A stretch of 64,000 bases of DNA from Ashinkailepas kermadecensis. Taxonomy: Eukaryota > Arthropoda > Thecostraca > Neolepadidae. Each line of letters starts with the position of its first letter. Within the stretch, counting starts at the first letter, position 1. Below the pieces are notes generated by a model. That model did no database searches, was not told the DNA's origin, and worked only from the letters and a program-made list of their open reading frames with translations. Position numbers and translations under genes: made by a program. Where the stretch lies: assembly GCA_034440615.1 (NCBI GenBank), contig JAOTOM010005142.1, positions 767,001 to 831,000 of the forward strand, written 5' to 3'. Positions 46,966 through 58,394 of this stretch are shown here, piece by piece.

Positions 46966-47966
46966 TAACCATACATTTATAAATTGACTTTCGACACCAA
47001 TATGGCCAGAACGGTTGGCATGTTTACTGGACTGAAGCATGATGTAGCGATCGTTGAGTTAAGGTAGCTTTGGTGGAAGGCATTTAGACTCACAAGTGAT
47101 GAATACGCTGAATGCACCTCGACCACATTCCCTCTCATACCGTCACTGAGCTATTGGTATGACGCGGGAGAAGGGGACTGAATGTGTGTGTGTGTGTGTG
47201 TGTGTTTAAAGTATGAAACCTCATTGGTTTGCTTCCATGAAACTCTTTAACCCGTGAGACCAGGGCGACCAGTGCATCCTCCTGAGCACTTTGTGGAATT
47301 ATGGAGGATAAGTCTGCGAGATGGAAGCTCAAACAAAGCGATAAGGCATGGTGGCGCCCATTAGACAAGCTTAGCTACACAAAGGTACATATTGTACATA
47401 CCTGCCAATGTGGTCTATTTTTAATATGCCCAAACTCATGTGGAAATCTTAGATATGCCATCTGATGCAACACAGGGTATATTATTCATTGCTTATTTGG
47501 ATATATTGTTCATGCCACCTTGACCCATTCATCCAAACAATTGGGCCATCTTCAAGCGTACGAAATGTACATAATTCTCATCATCAGTATGTGATCTACC
47601 TAGCCCATTCAGCCAAGTTTCACATTGCCAACCTGATGCACAGCTGCAATATGTGCATCACCAGATCGGTAAGAAATTGGAACCAAGCATACCATAGTTT
47701 TCATCGTGGTTAATGCTCACTGGGCAGATCTTTTCTTCTCTCCGAGGAAAAGCGCTAGTTAAACTGTCATCGGATCCCATTCACATTTTAAAAGATCATA
47801 ACATCAAAACCGAACATTTACTGTTCACTTGGATAATAGGTACTCTGCCTGCATGTTGATGTCGATAGATGTCTATTAGTTGAATTTTAACAAGAAGCAT
47901 ACCTATTGCCATGCATCTTAGGCCACATCAGGCCAGCAGCCGGGTACATCTCATAAATAGCATAAG
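46966..47966. other. Unique stretch with short (TG)n, no gene seen
   Basis: (TG)n at about 47184-47204. Remaining sequence AT-rich with no recognised gene. Confidence 0.45.

Positions 47967-48056
<90 letters not shown>
47967..48056. repeat. Compound (AC)n(AT)n microsatellite
   Basis: About 14 AC units run straight into about 31 AT units. The reverse complement, (AT)n(TG)n, is the structure found at 53261-53330. Confidence 0.97.
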
Positions 48057-48058
<2 letters not shown>

Positions 48059-48243
48059 TTGCTAGTTGATAATCTCACACAATGATGCAAGCATACACGT
48101 TCTGCATATATTGGATATATAGCTGTTCAATGGACAAAAGCGTGAGTACCATAGGGGCAGAACGCCGTGACACCACAACAAGGCCGTGTGAATCTCGACC
48201 AATTATTGGCATGTCGCCATCTGTGGAAATGTGGGGCAACGCA

Positions 48244-48357
48244 GGATATGACTATGGGGGATATGGGTCATGGAGTGACGAGGGAAAACCCAGCAGTGAA
48301 GGATATGACTATGGGGGATATGGGTCATGGAGTGACGAGGGAAAACCCAGCAGTGAA
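48244..48357. repeat. 57-bp direct duplication, frame-preserving
   Basis: GGATATGACTATGGGGGATA to CCAGCAGTGAA is present twice, starting at 48244 and 48301, essentially identical. A shorter degraded echo (GGATATGTGAGGGACGGTGA) follows at 48400. The step is 57 bp, so a plus-strand 149-codon frame (48082-48531) carries the 19-residue repeat twice, rich in Gly, Tyr and Ser. No known domain; coding status is open. Confidence 0.9.
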
Positions 48358-48679
48358 GATGTCAGATCTGGTGAGACGGCAAGAGAAAAACACATCCGAG
48401 GATATGTGAGGGACGGTGAAATAGCAAGGGAAAACTGGGGAACTGCGCAAAAGGTTGCGTGCTTGATTTTGCACCCAGTGCAGGCTGAGTCATCGGCAGA
48501 GTTACGGGAGCCGGTCTGCAGACGCTACTAATAAGGAAGCTGTATGCACAGCGAAAAAGACCGGAGGGCCACCGTGTATGGTGGCGACGGACACCAATGC
48601 CACGCGCCGTTTGGCTTTACCGCCAAAGCACGTCCGCCAATCGATCTGCCGTGTCTGCGTGGACCGGGCACAGAGCGAA

Positions 48680-50312
48680 GACCGAACAGACGGCACGGCA
48701 CCTACCACTGTACCAGGAGACCGAGCAGACGGCACGACACCTACCACTGTACCAGGAGACCGAACAGACGGCACGGTACCTACCACTGTACCAGGAGACC
48801 GAACAGACGGCACGGTACCTACAACTGTACCAGGAGACCGAACAGACGGCACGGTACCTACAACTGTACCAGGAGACCGAACAGACGGCACGGTACCTAC
48901 AACTGTACAGGAGACAGAACAGACGGCACGGCACCTACCACTGTACCAGGAGACCGAGCAGACGGCACGACACCTACCACTGTACCAGGAGACCGAACAG
49001 ACGGCACGGTACCTACCACTGTACCAGGAGACCGAACAGACGGCACGGTACCTACAACTGTACCAGGAGACCGAACAGACGGCACGGTACCTACAACTGT
49101 ACCAGGAGACCGAACAGACGGCACGGTACCTACAACTGTACCAAGAGACCGAACAGATGGCACAGTACCTACAACTGTACCAAGAGACCGAACAGACGGC
49201 ACGGTACCTACCACTGTACCAGGAGACCGAAACGGCGGCACGGTACCTGCCACTGTACCAGAAGACTGAACAGACGGCACGGCACCTACCACTGTACCAG
49301 GAGACAGAACAGACGGCACGGTACCTACAACTGTACCAGGAGACCGAACAGACGGCACGGTACCTACCACTGTACCAGAAGACTGAACAGACGGCACGGT
49401 ACCTACCACTGTACCAGGAGACCGAACAGACGGCACGGTACCTACAACTGTACCAAGAGACCGAACAGACGGCACAGTACCTACAACTGTACCAAGAGAC
49501 CGAACAGACGGCACGGTACCTACCACTGTACCAGGAGACCGAACAGACGGCACGGCACCTACCACTGTACCAGGAGACCGAACAGGCGGCAAGGTACCTG
49601 CCACTGTACCAGGAGACCGAACAGGCGGCACGGTACCTGCCACTGTACCAGGAGACCGAACAGGCGGCACGGTACCTGCCACTGTACCAGAAGACTGAAC
49701 AGACGGCACGGCACCTACCACTGTACCAGGAGACCGAACAGACGGCACGGTACCTACCACTGTACCAGAAGACCGAACAGGCGGCACGGTACCTACCACT
49801 GTACCAGGAGACCGAACAGACGGCATGGTACCTACAACTGTACCAGGAGACAGAACAGACGGCACGGTACCTACCACTGTACCAGGAGACCGACCAGACG
49901 GCACGGCACCTACCACTGTACCAGGAGACCGAACAGACGGCATGGTACCTACAACTGTACCAGGAGACCGAACAGACGGCACGGTACCTGCCACTGTACC
50001 AGGAGACCGAACAGACGGCACGGTACCTACCACTGTACCAGGAGACCGAACAGACGGCACGGTACCTACCACTGTACCAGGAGACCGAACAGACGGCACG
50101 GTACCTACCACTGTACCAGAAGACCGAACAGGCGGCACGGTACCTGCCACTGTACCAGGAGACCGAACAGACGGCACGGTACCTGCCACTGTACCAGGAG
50201 ACCGAACAGACGGCACGGTACCTACCACTGTACCAGAAGACCGAACAGACGGCACGGTACCTACCACTGTACCAGGAGACCGAACAGACGGTACGGTACC
50301 TACCACTGGACC
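48680..50312. repeat. 39-bp minisatellite, about 42 copies
   Basis: Units GACCGAACAGACGGCACGGT then ACCTACCACTGTACCAGGA. Substitutions are frequent but length is almost invariant; one early unit (about 48903) lost bases. Because 39 is a multiple of 3, 13-residue repeats open in three plus frames (for example ETEQTARYLPLYQ and DRTDGTVPTTVPG) and in two minus frames, up to 685 codons. Variants alter the plus frames both silently and non-silently (Glu/Lys, Tyr/His, Arg/Gln), so I see no preferred coding frame. Confidence 0.96.
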
Positions 50313-50395
50313 AGAAGCTTTCGTCTGGTCCAAATGCAGGACGACTGAGGCCAAATACTGGAACATCTTCCCTTAACAAGCGGGGGGAATAACAA

Positions 50396-50545
50396 TGGCC
50401 AGGCCATGGGCAGGGCAGCCAGACCAGACACAAGAGATTCGACAGGTTCATAGCTTCCCGTGCTGTAGGGTAAGTCATGGGCAGCCCAGCCAGTCCGGAC
50501 ATAACACATTCGACAGGTTCATATCTTCCCGTGCTGCAGAGTAGG
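50396..50545. repeat. 74-bp direct duplication next to the 39-bp array
   Basis: CATGGGCAGGGCAGCCAGAC, then GACACAAGAGATTCGACAGG and TTCATAGCTTCCCGTGCTG, recurs once with about 85 percent similarity. Confidence 0.85.
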
Positions 50546-50877
50546 TCGTTCCTTTGCAACGACCTGTCCTACAATAGAAGAAGTTAATGCGGACATGTAG
50601 CTTCATTTCCTCAGAGCTGTCCATCTTCATTTTGGAAGTCCTGGCTTGCTCATGTTTTCCTCGACACCTGGTTATTTGGGAGCACAGTCCGAATTTTGCT
50701 CGTCTTATCCAGCAATGTTGTTTTACTCGACAGTAGCCGCGGTAAGGTATATAAGCGTAGCGCATGGCTATTTCCTGCGAATTTGTCTGCGATGACATTC
50801 AACAAGATTTGAGTGATTACTTACTCTGCTCTAAGCATGAACGGCGCCATTTCAGTGACTCTTCGGCGCAGTGACCA
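50546..50877. other. Unique spacer, no gene seen
   Basis: No gene or repeat recognised. Confidence 0.4.
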
Positions 50878-51175
50878 TGCCAGTGTTCAATGACCACGTC
50901 AGTTCAATTACCACATCAGTTCAATGATCACGTCAGTTCATTGACCATGTCAGCTCAATGGCCACGCCAGTCCAATGACCACGCCAGTTCAGTGACCACG
51001 CCAGTTCAGTGCCCACGCCAGTTCAGTGATTACGTCAGTTCAGTGACCACGCCAGTTCAGTGCCCACGTCAGCTCAATGACCACGCCAGTCCAATGACCA
51101 CGCCAGTTTAGTGATTACGCCAGTTCAGTGTCCGCGCCAGTTCGATGACCATACCAGTTCAATCACCACGTCAAC
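50878..51175. repeat. 17-bp tandem repeat, about 17 copies
   Basis: Units AGTTCAGTGACCACGCC with frequent variants AGTTCAATGACCACGTC. Moderately diverged, nearly constant length. Confidence 0.92.
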
Positions 51176-51535
51176 ACAATGCCTGGATATAATTACTGGA
51201 TTTGGTGCAGAATGCTGCCAGTCGCTAGTTCGTCAGGCAAACGTATGCACCACGAACAAAAGCGATATTACCATAATGTACATGTAATCCTGCGCTTTGC
51301 TATGTCTCAGTTCACTTCAACTTCAATTCTGGATATAAGAATCGAATTTGCGCAAAATGCTGCAAGCGAAATGAATGAATCAAGAAACATTTCAAAACGC
51401 CTCTGAATCTGAATAGGACCTCCTTGGCCTCGTTTGAGATCCATTCAACAATGCGCATTACAGGTTAACAATACCATCAAAAGGTGCCGCACCCACTCGC
51501 AGGCGGTGCACAGGTGACGCCCCACGTGACGGATG
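51176..51535. other. Unique spacer, no gene seen
   Basis: No gene or repeat recognised. Confidence 0.4.
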
Positions 51536-51692
51536 CACCAACCAGCAACAGAGTGGTAGGGGGTCACGAGTTATCACCAACCAGCAACAGAGTGGTAGGG
51601 GGTCACGAGTTATCACCAACCAGCAACAGAGTGGTAGGGGGTCACGAGTTATCACCAACCAGCAACAGAGTGGTAGGGGGTCACGAGTTATC
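51536..51692. repeat. 39-bp tandem repeat, 4 near-identical copies
   Basis: Units ACCAACCAGCAACAGAGTGG then TAGGGGGTCACGAGTTATC. Unrelated in sequence to the other 39-bp array at 48680 despite the equal period. Confidence 0.95.
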
Positions 51693-52152
51693 ATCTTTCG
51701 CGGAAGTGATGTGTGGGTTATCATTTGTGCGATTTATTTATCCTGGATACTCACTTGTTTTATGTGCAGTGGCATAGTGACTGAAAATCCTCAGAATATC
51801 CGAGCACTAAGCCATACGAAACTGAACTGAATTGAACTGATGCAAGCACCAACATCCTAATTGAATTCGGGGTATTCGATATTCATTTAATGCTTCAACG
51901 ACCCTGTGAAATGTCAATGGGATTCCAGAAGACCCTGCCAGCGCTGCCAGCAGCAAGCAGGAAACCTTAGTGTCCTCGCCAATAATCCCCCTCTTTGGAC
52001 GAATTTCGCCCCCGCCCCTCCCCTAAGAAGCTCTCCCTGGTGTAAAATCAATACGATAACGAATGAAACAAACAAGAACAATCTTATACGTCAGCCATAC
52101 ACTGCACACTCGAAACGAGGAAGCTATTTGAGCACGAGCTAACCAGGCGGCT
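51693..52152. other. Unique stretch, no gene seen
   Basis: CAGTGGCATAG at 51768 weakly resembles the transposon-like termini. No gene recognised. Confidence 0.35.
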
Positions 52153-52189
52153 ATTAAGCAGCCCGGGCTGCTTAATTAGTGATCACTAA
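52153..52189. other. Two overlapping perfect palindromes, 24 and 14 bp
   Basis: ATTAAGCAGCCC (52153-52164) is followed at once by its exact complement GGGCTGCTTAAT (52165-52176). TTAGTGATCACTAA (52176-52189) shares the last T and is itself a perfect palindrome centred on GATC. A zero-spacer 24-bp palindrome has about a 0.004 chance per 64 kb by simple counting. Confidence 0.93.
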
Positions 52190-52314
52190 CGCATCTAGAG
52201 TGGAGGGGAGAGGAGACGAATGTGGCGAGGATATCGGGACCGACCATGTTCTCAGTGTAAACGGAAGCTCTGCATGGGCAGGGTGTATTTTAAACAAAAA
52301 AACGACGGCACACC

Positions 52315-52485
52315 TGCACTGCACAAAATGATTAGCACTTTTGCTGCTAAGTGTCTGCTTCAGACAACGCTGGTTTGCGATAGCACCCTAAGGATGCTGG
52401 TAAATAGCACCATATGTACTATTCGGCTAGAAGGGGCTAATTCTAACCTGCAGGTGCTAGAATGCAAGAATGCACATGCTTGATC
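52315..52485. repeat. Decayed TAGCACC / GGTGCTA words
   Basis: TTAGCACTTTTGCTGCTAAG, ATAGCACCCTAAGGATGCTG, AATAGCACCATATG and CAGGTGCTAGAATG recur at irregular 25-35 bp spacing. The same words form a denser block at 53420-53860. Confidence 0.5.
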
Positions 52486-53258
52486 CTAGCAGCCATGAGG
52501 GTTGTGCCAAGCAGTCCAGAACAATACAAATGCTCATATCTAGCACTGTTGCAGTTCGTGTTTTTGGCGGGAGTTTGAACGTTCTTTGGCTGCTTGCAGA
52601 TATACTTGGGTAGTTAAAATAAGCTACGTGGAAAAATGGCATGAACATTAACATCTTAATCCTGCTTAACGAAACAATTGCGAACATTCGGCCAGTTTGG
52701 TTTGGGACACGATCGCGTGCGGATCTGTGCAGTCATGCAGGAAGATTGCAGTGAAGAAGAGAAGTTCTCTCTGGGATCTAGAGAACCTCAGGATCCAGAA
52801 TCAAAAGCCTGTCATAGTCTGCACAAGGTGGGTGCGTCTTCACAGCAAATGTTTTGCCACATCCCTAGCATTAATCCGCTTATGTCAGAATCTTGCCAAC
52901 CTCGCTACATACATCCATGGAATTACGGGCTATGCATGACTTACGCTGTTGATGCACCATTAAGCTACAATACCCAACATACCTGAGCTTGACAGCACAT
53001 AATACCTGGTATACTGGATCTGTGACATTTGCATATGAAATGCAACTGGTCTGGTGCTGAGGGGATCTAATTCACTAATGGACAAATGTGGGTTCTGAGA
53101 TAAGACCGTGTAGATATTGAATGAATGTTAATATATTCAATTTTTACGGAAAAGTCCTGCACTGAGAAGGTAACGAATTGTTCACCTATATATTTGCTCG
53201 TTCTATGATTTGCTTACATCTGAACAGCTTGAATTCGCTGTGATACTTACTGAATTCG

Positions 53259-53260
<2 letters not shown>
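52486..53260. other. AT-rich unique stretch, no gene seen
   Basis: A plus-strand frame of about 100 codons at 52678-52986 has no recognisable domain. Confidence 0.35.

Positions 53261-53330
<70 letters not shown>
53261..53330. repeat. Compound (AT)n(TG)n microsatellite
   Basis: About 25 AT units followed by about 10 TG units, then degenerate GTGTCTGTGTG. Confidence 0.97.
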
Positions 53331-53419
53331 AATGTATGTGTCTGTGTGTGTATATATGTCCTTCTTTGCATTCCTATTTGCATGCGAATGTATCGAAGGG
53401 GTATATCGCCTGTAAGCAC

Positions 53420-53860
53420 CCTGTTCGTTGTAATAATTAATATCGGTATTGGAAGCTAGCATGTAGCAAAAGAAGTCATCCGTCCGCATAAATACAGCAA
53501 GCCACCAGCACCCATACGTTACTATGAAGGAGACCAATTTGGGTTCAAGCACCCAATGGGTGCTAAATATGCTAGCACCATCTGCGAACCGTACCCAAGA
53601 GGTGCTGGTTATTGGCATGAGCACCCTGCGGGTGCTAAAGCACATGCACCCCATGAGTGCTCATTTCAAGCACCCTGTTACTAAATATAGCCCAATGAAG
53701 AGGTGCTAGTTATAAGCACCATGCTTATATTTAGCACTCGAATGTTTGCGATGCGATGCCAACTCCATAAAAGTGCTTAATTCAAGCAGCCCTGTGGTGC
53801 TGCGAATTTGGCATCTGAAATAGCACCAAAGGGTGGTGGTGTTTTCTCTTGCAGTGCACC
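53420..53860. repeat. Decayed repeat of facing GCACCC / GGGTGC words
   Basis: Phrases such as AAGCACCCAATGGGTGCTAA, GAGCACCCTGCGGGTGCTAA and GCACCCCATGAGTGCTC recur every 25-40 bp. Each is a small inverted repeat, GCACCC facing GGGTGC around 2-4 bases. Copies are diverged. Confidence 0.6.
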
Positions 53861-54018
53861 AGCGCTTAGCGGGCAACAGTACCGTGCTTCACCAGGGCGT
53901 GGAAGCTGATTACAGAAGCGGCTGTTTCATATAAGGAAATATAAGTACCGTTCCGTATAACCAAAAGTGGTAGCCTCATCACCAAATTCACCGTTTATGC
54001 CAAATTTAGTAGGATCCC

Positions 54019-54706
54019 GATATAATTCAGAAGTATTTTGAATTAGCACACAAGAGCAAACTTGTGTGCACACAAATTATAAATGAGAATGAACAAAATG
54101 ATTTTAAACGGCTTAAACATGATGTACCTACCGGGGCGTGGAAGGAATGCTAAAGCATGGAAGGGTAAAGTGAAGAGTATTCATGAAAAAGCCTGTTTGA
54201 TGTAAAACTACCTTGCTTGAGGTATACTTCAACTTTACGAAAGTAGATAAAATAGCATGATTTATCATGACTATCGTGCCTTGTGGCTTTGAAAACAATT
54301 AGTATTAATTAGCTTTAGCCAAAATCATCTATGGAAAGATGGGTATTGGAAAGTAGATACATATACTGATATAATTCAGAAGTATTTTGAATGAGACTCT
54401 TGTATGCATGCAAATTATAAATGAGAATGAACAAAATGATTTTGAACGGCTTAAACATGATGTACCTACCGGGGCGTGGAAGGAATGCTAAAGCATGGAA
54501 GGGTAAAGTGAAAAGTATTCATGAAAGAAGCCTGTTTGATTTAAAACTACCTTGCTTAAGGTTTACTTCAACTATACGAAAGTAGATAAAATAGCATGAC
54601 TTATGACTATTGTGCATTGTGGCTTTTAAAACAATTAGTATTAATTAGCTTTAGTCAAAATCATACATGAAAGATGGGTATTGAAAAGTTGATAAATATA
54701 GGCGAT
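54019..54706. repeat. 349-bp tandem duplication, 2 copies plus a faint third
   Basis: GATATAATTCAGAAGTATTT starts at 54019 and 54368. Both copies run through AATTATAAATGAGAATGAAC, CGGCTTAAACATGATGTACC, TACCGGGGCGTGGAAGGAAT and ACAATTAGTATTAATTAGCT. The copies are about 90 percent alike by eye. A GGGCGTGGAAG echo at 53895 may be an older third copy. No conserved reading frame. Confidence 0.92.
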
Positions 54707-55225
54707 AAACATCACTTACTTTTTTAAAGAAAAATCAGAGAAGGGATGCGGCAGGAACATACGAAGTCACTATACTTTCGTGTCATTTGATATCATTTAG
54801 ATCATTTAAAATCATTTTATTTGTTGCAAGCAACAGTACTTGTTGCATGTGTGCCCTATGGTGCAGACAGACTTATGCATGTTCGAGTATCTCCTGTTGA
54901 GGGGTCTTCCTCTGCTTTAGGGGGGAGGCATTCAGGGTGTCAAGGGACCTCCTCTCCTTTTCCTGGGGGTGTCTCTTGGCTTCCTGTTTCCAAGAGGGGC
55001 TATTTCCTCTCCTTAGCCTCCTCTAGCTGTGCTGTTGTGTTAGCCATTGCAGGTACATCATGTTTAAGCCGTTTAAAACTGGATATGGTTATTGTATAAG
55101 CTGTGAAGTTATGTTTCTCCAATCATGTCAGTTCCTTATGCTAAAGCAATGTCCATGCACTCACAAGCATTGAGAACTACGGGCAGATTCGAAGACCACT
55201 GGAAGGCTTCGTCCGAGCACCACAA
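54707..55225. other. Unique DNA with a CTCCTC-rich stretch, no gene seen
   Basis: 54890-55030 is rich in TCCTCTCC/CCTGGGGG words like the decayed block at 13106-13945 and may be a fragment of that family. No gene recognised. Confidence 0.35.
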
Positions 55226-55292
55226 GTTCTCAAATGAGAACCGTGAGAACTCGTGGCGTTCTCAATGAGAACTCGTGGCGTTCTCGGAGACT
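55226..55292. repeat. Cluster of alternating GTTCTC and GAGAAC half-sites
   Basis: GTTCTCA-AA-TGAGAAC, then GAGAACTCGTGGCGTTCTC twice at a 22-bp step (55245 and 55267), with GTTCTCA-A-TGAGAAC formed at the junction. Every half-site can pair with either neighbour. The cluster ends in GAGACTCGTGACGAG. Confidence 0.85.
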
Positions 55293-57375
55293 CGTGACGA
55301 GTGTAAAACGATAACTTTGTGAGAAGGGTGTCGAGGGGTGCTGTCAGTGTGTGTATCAATGTATGTAATTACTGCCTTACTTTTGATGACCTTCATAGAC
55401 CTATGGCCTCTATGATCTATCTAAATATATATCTATGCTATCCATAGGAACTTTACAAATCAATGCCATCATCAACCATGAGAAATCCCACTAACAAATC
55501 CTTGAAACTCCATTTTATTGCCTACAATATGAGGACCAATTGCATGTTATTAGAACCAGAGAGGCCAACGCTGCGTTGGGAAGCCCAGGTGGGTTGCATG
55601 GTTTTTAAGTGCTTGACCATAACTTATGTTTCGACTTCGGAATGGTAATTGCATGCATGCTTGCATAGGATTTCATAGCATATTTGTCTAACTACGTCTA
55701 TAAATGGAGTAGAAATGAAATGGAGTTACTTGAAATCCTGGCCGACTTGATGGATGTCAGGAAGACTGCTTACAGGAATCTAACATCGTCAACTTCGCCT
55801 TTAAGGTGTGAATGAATTGCGTTATCTCCCCCCCCACTCCCACACCGGTGTGGTAGTAGTGGTTTTAGGCCCAACCGAATGGTCTCGAAAAAGTGACACT
55901 GAGATCCGAAATTATGTTTTGGCAACAAAACTAAAAATGGCTGCCGATTTTTCGGAAACCCAAAAATAAAGTGGGCAAAATCCGAGGATTTTTTTTTGTG
56001 TGTGGGGGGAGGGGGGGGGGGGGAGCGTTCGGTCGTAACTTTTTATGCCTCATACTACTTGGGTGCCAAGAACCTCTCCTGAGTTTCTTCTTGCTTCGGG
56101 AAGCTTGAACCTTCCCAAAAGATTGTGAGTTTCAAAATGGGGCCTTTGGACATTGACTAAAAAGTTTGGTGTCAAAGCTCCCTTCGGTCACCTCTCCCCA
56201 ATAATTTCAAGAAGCCAACATGTACAGGCTACGGTACTTGCACCCCCCCCCCCCCACCCCAACCTCACTTAGAACGCTCCTGGTGTGGACACTCGATACG
56301 TTTTGCAAATTTGCTGGAACAGAGCCGAAAGCCGATCCTAATGCTCAAAAAACTTTCAGGATTACTCCCATTCCCATCTAACAGACCATGCCAGGGAGAT
56401 TGGACCCGCGGGTATTTTAATATTGGGGAGGCATTTGGGATATTGGGATTTTAATATTTTAATATTTTAATACCTAATTATCAATCCCCAGCCGGCAGTT
56501 CGTCTGCCGATGACTGCCAAAGTTCTCACGTCGCGCCCAACGCATTTAAAGAAAATCGTTGGATTGCAAATACTGACCCTTCCCCTCACTCCACCCTATC
56601 AACCCAAACGCCCGAGATGGGGCACAGCCGAACCGTAGATTCTTGTTCAGAACATGTGGTTCTGTGGTATCAGAAAGTTCCTTGAAACCACCTCGGAACT
56701 CAGGTGACCAAAGTCTTATTCCCTAAGATGATGACCACGATAAACTCCTAAATCGTTCGCGAAACCTATACTATTCAATGGTGCGGTATCTGATCAGGAA
56801 AAAGAAGTCTGAAAGGATGTTCAAAAGAACAGCATGCAGTTTAGTGTTGCACAGCCTGATACAACAATTTGCACGTTCCATGCGATAGTATTCCCATCTT
56901 TCATAGCAGTTGGGGAAAGGAAGTTGAAAGAAGAAACATTAAAACTTGGCAATAATCAGAGCATTATTGAAATGGAACGAAACTCATCTCAAGTGTGACC
57001 GGTGGTGATATGCTTATGTTGACACATTTTCAAAACATTCGAAACACAAAGCAAGCAAGGTACGTGAAGATCCTACTTTGCTTAGGCAAGAAATATATGG
57101 AGATGATCAATATTTCAGTTACCATTTTGACTCGAACTGTGCCAAAATGACCGGAACGTAGTTTCTAGACTTCGCAACATGTTTTTCTAAACCTGCCAGC
57201 ATGTCCTTCTAGACCAAGCAGCACATTATTCTAGACTTGGCAGCACGCTATGCGGAGGTGAGCAGCCGTCGGGAGTATTTCGGGTCCCTTCTCACGCTTT
57301 AGATGCTGTGAAGACACGCGGAACGGCGACTATTCATCAGGTGGGTACACGATACCGTTGCGCGCCGTCAGTGTC
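55293..57375. other. Unique stretch with homopolymer-rich blocks, no gene seen
   Basis: Includes a perfect 14-bp palindrome CCACACCGGTGTGG (55840-55853), a G run (56007-56023), a C run (56242-56256) and a TTTTAATAT triplication (about 56437-56472). The block 55840-56330 has the homopolymer style of the transposon-like segments but shows no terminus. No gene recognised. Confidence 0.4.
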
Positions 57376-57598
57376 GCCTCTTCTGGCTGGCAGAGGCGAC
57401 CGTAGGATACTTCTGGCTGGCAGAGGCGACCGTACGATACTTCTGGCTGGCAGAGGCGACCGTAGGATACTTCTGGCTGGCAGAGGCGACCGTAGGATAC
57501 TTCTGGCTGGCAGAGGCGACCGTACGATACTTCTGGCTGGCAGAGGCGACCGTAGGATACTTCTGGCTGACAGAGGCGACCGTAGGACGCCGCCTCCC
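57376..57598. repeat. 30-bp minisatellite, about 7 copies
   Basis: Units GATACTTCTGGCTGGCAGAG then GCGACCGTAG. The period keeps a plus-strand 106-codon frame (57308-57628) with repeated ILLAGRGDRR; the RGD triplets are a consequence of the unit, not evidence of an adhesion protein. Confidence 0.95.
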
Positions 57599-58394
57599 TC
57601 GCTCCCTACCCGGTTCCTACGCGCATAATATTTTCAGATGTCCTTTGGATCTGCATGTAGCCGCGATGCATGTGTGCAGGAACAATTCTTAAAGATCCTT
57701 GATTCTGACCATACTAGGCGTCCGAGTTGAGCTTTTACAACGTCAAGTTTGGGCGAGTGGTAAGAAAAGAGCATTTATGCTGGCACAATGTCAAGCTGGA
57801 ATAGTGCAAGATTGATCCTTTCCTCTTTGACGTGATTGTGTTCCAGAAGTCATTTCCAAGAGTGCGTGGTGACACGTCAGGAGGTATATGGCACCAAATG
57901 CCAGTGATGCAACCAAAGCGAAACACACAAATCGAAACACGTGATAGCTATGTTCATGTTGCTACAACGAAACAGTTAATGCATGCTTCTAGTCATGCGT
58001 CTGTCATGGTTACACCAGAAGAATTGTGACCAGACGCCGCGTGGCTCTGCCTCTCAGACGGAGCACCAGGCGGCGACTCTGCCTCTGTAGAAGGGTACAC
58101 AATACCTATCGGCATCACGTGTTCCGGCGACGATCACGGCCGGCATTCTGACCGCGTCCAGCCGTCTGGGCGGCCAATCTCGCCGGCCTGTTGATATCAG
58201 CAGCCTCCCACGGCCATCTCCATTGAGCCAGTGCCGGGCGACAGAGCCACCGACTGTGATTAATACCGGTTCACACGCGTGGTTCGAGACGGCGTGGCTC
58301 GTAAAGCCATGCCGCGCCCGCCCGCTGCCAATGATATTCATTGGACGCGGGCGCCACGACAGTTGGGGGCACGGCCAGATGGGTTGCCAGCTGG
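57599..58394. other. Unique stretch, no gene seen
   Basis: GC content rises from about 58030 (CAGGCGGCGACTC, GACGATCACGGCCGGC). It shares GCCTCTCAGACGGAGC-type wording with nearby repeats, but no gene was recognised. Confidence 0.35.

Noticed and set aside
48502..50559. 685-codon minus frame, with 604- and 583-codon plus frames, over the 39-bp array
   Set aside because: Three plus and two minus frames are open together, and variants change residues in the plus frames as well as silently. No frame stands out.
57308..57628. RGD-rich repeat peptide as an adhesion protein
   Set aside because: The RGD triplets are dictated by GCGACC in the 30-bp unit; no signal peptide or other domain is visible.
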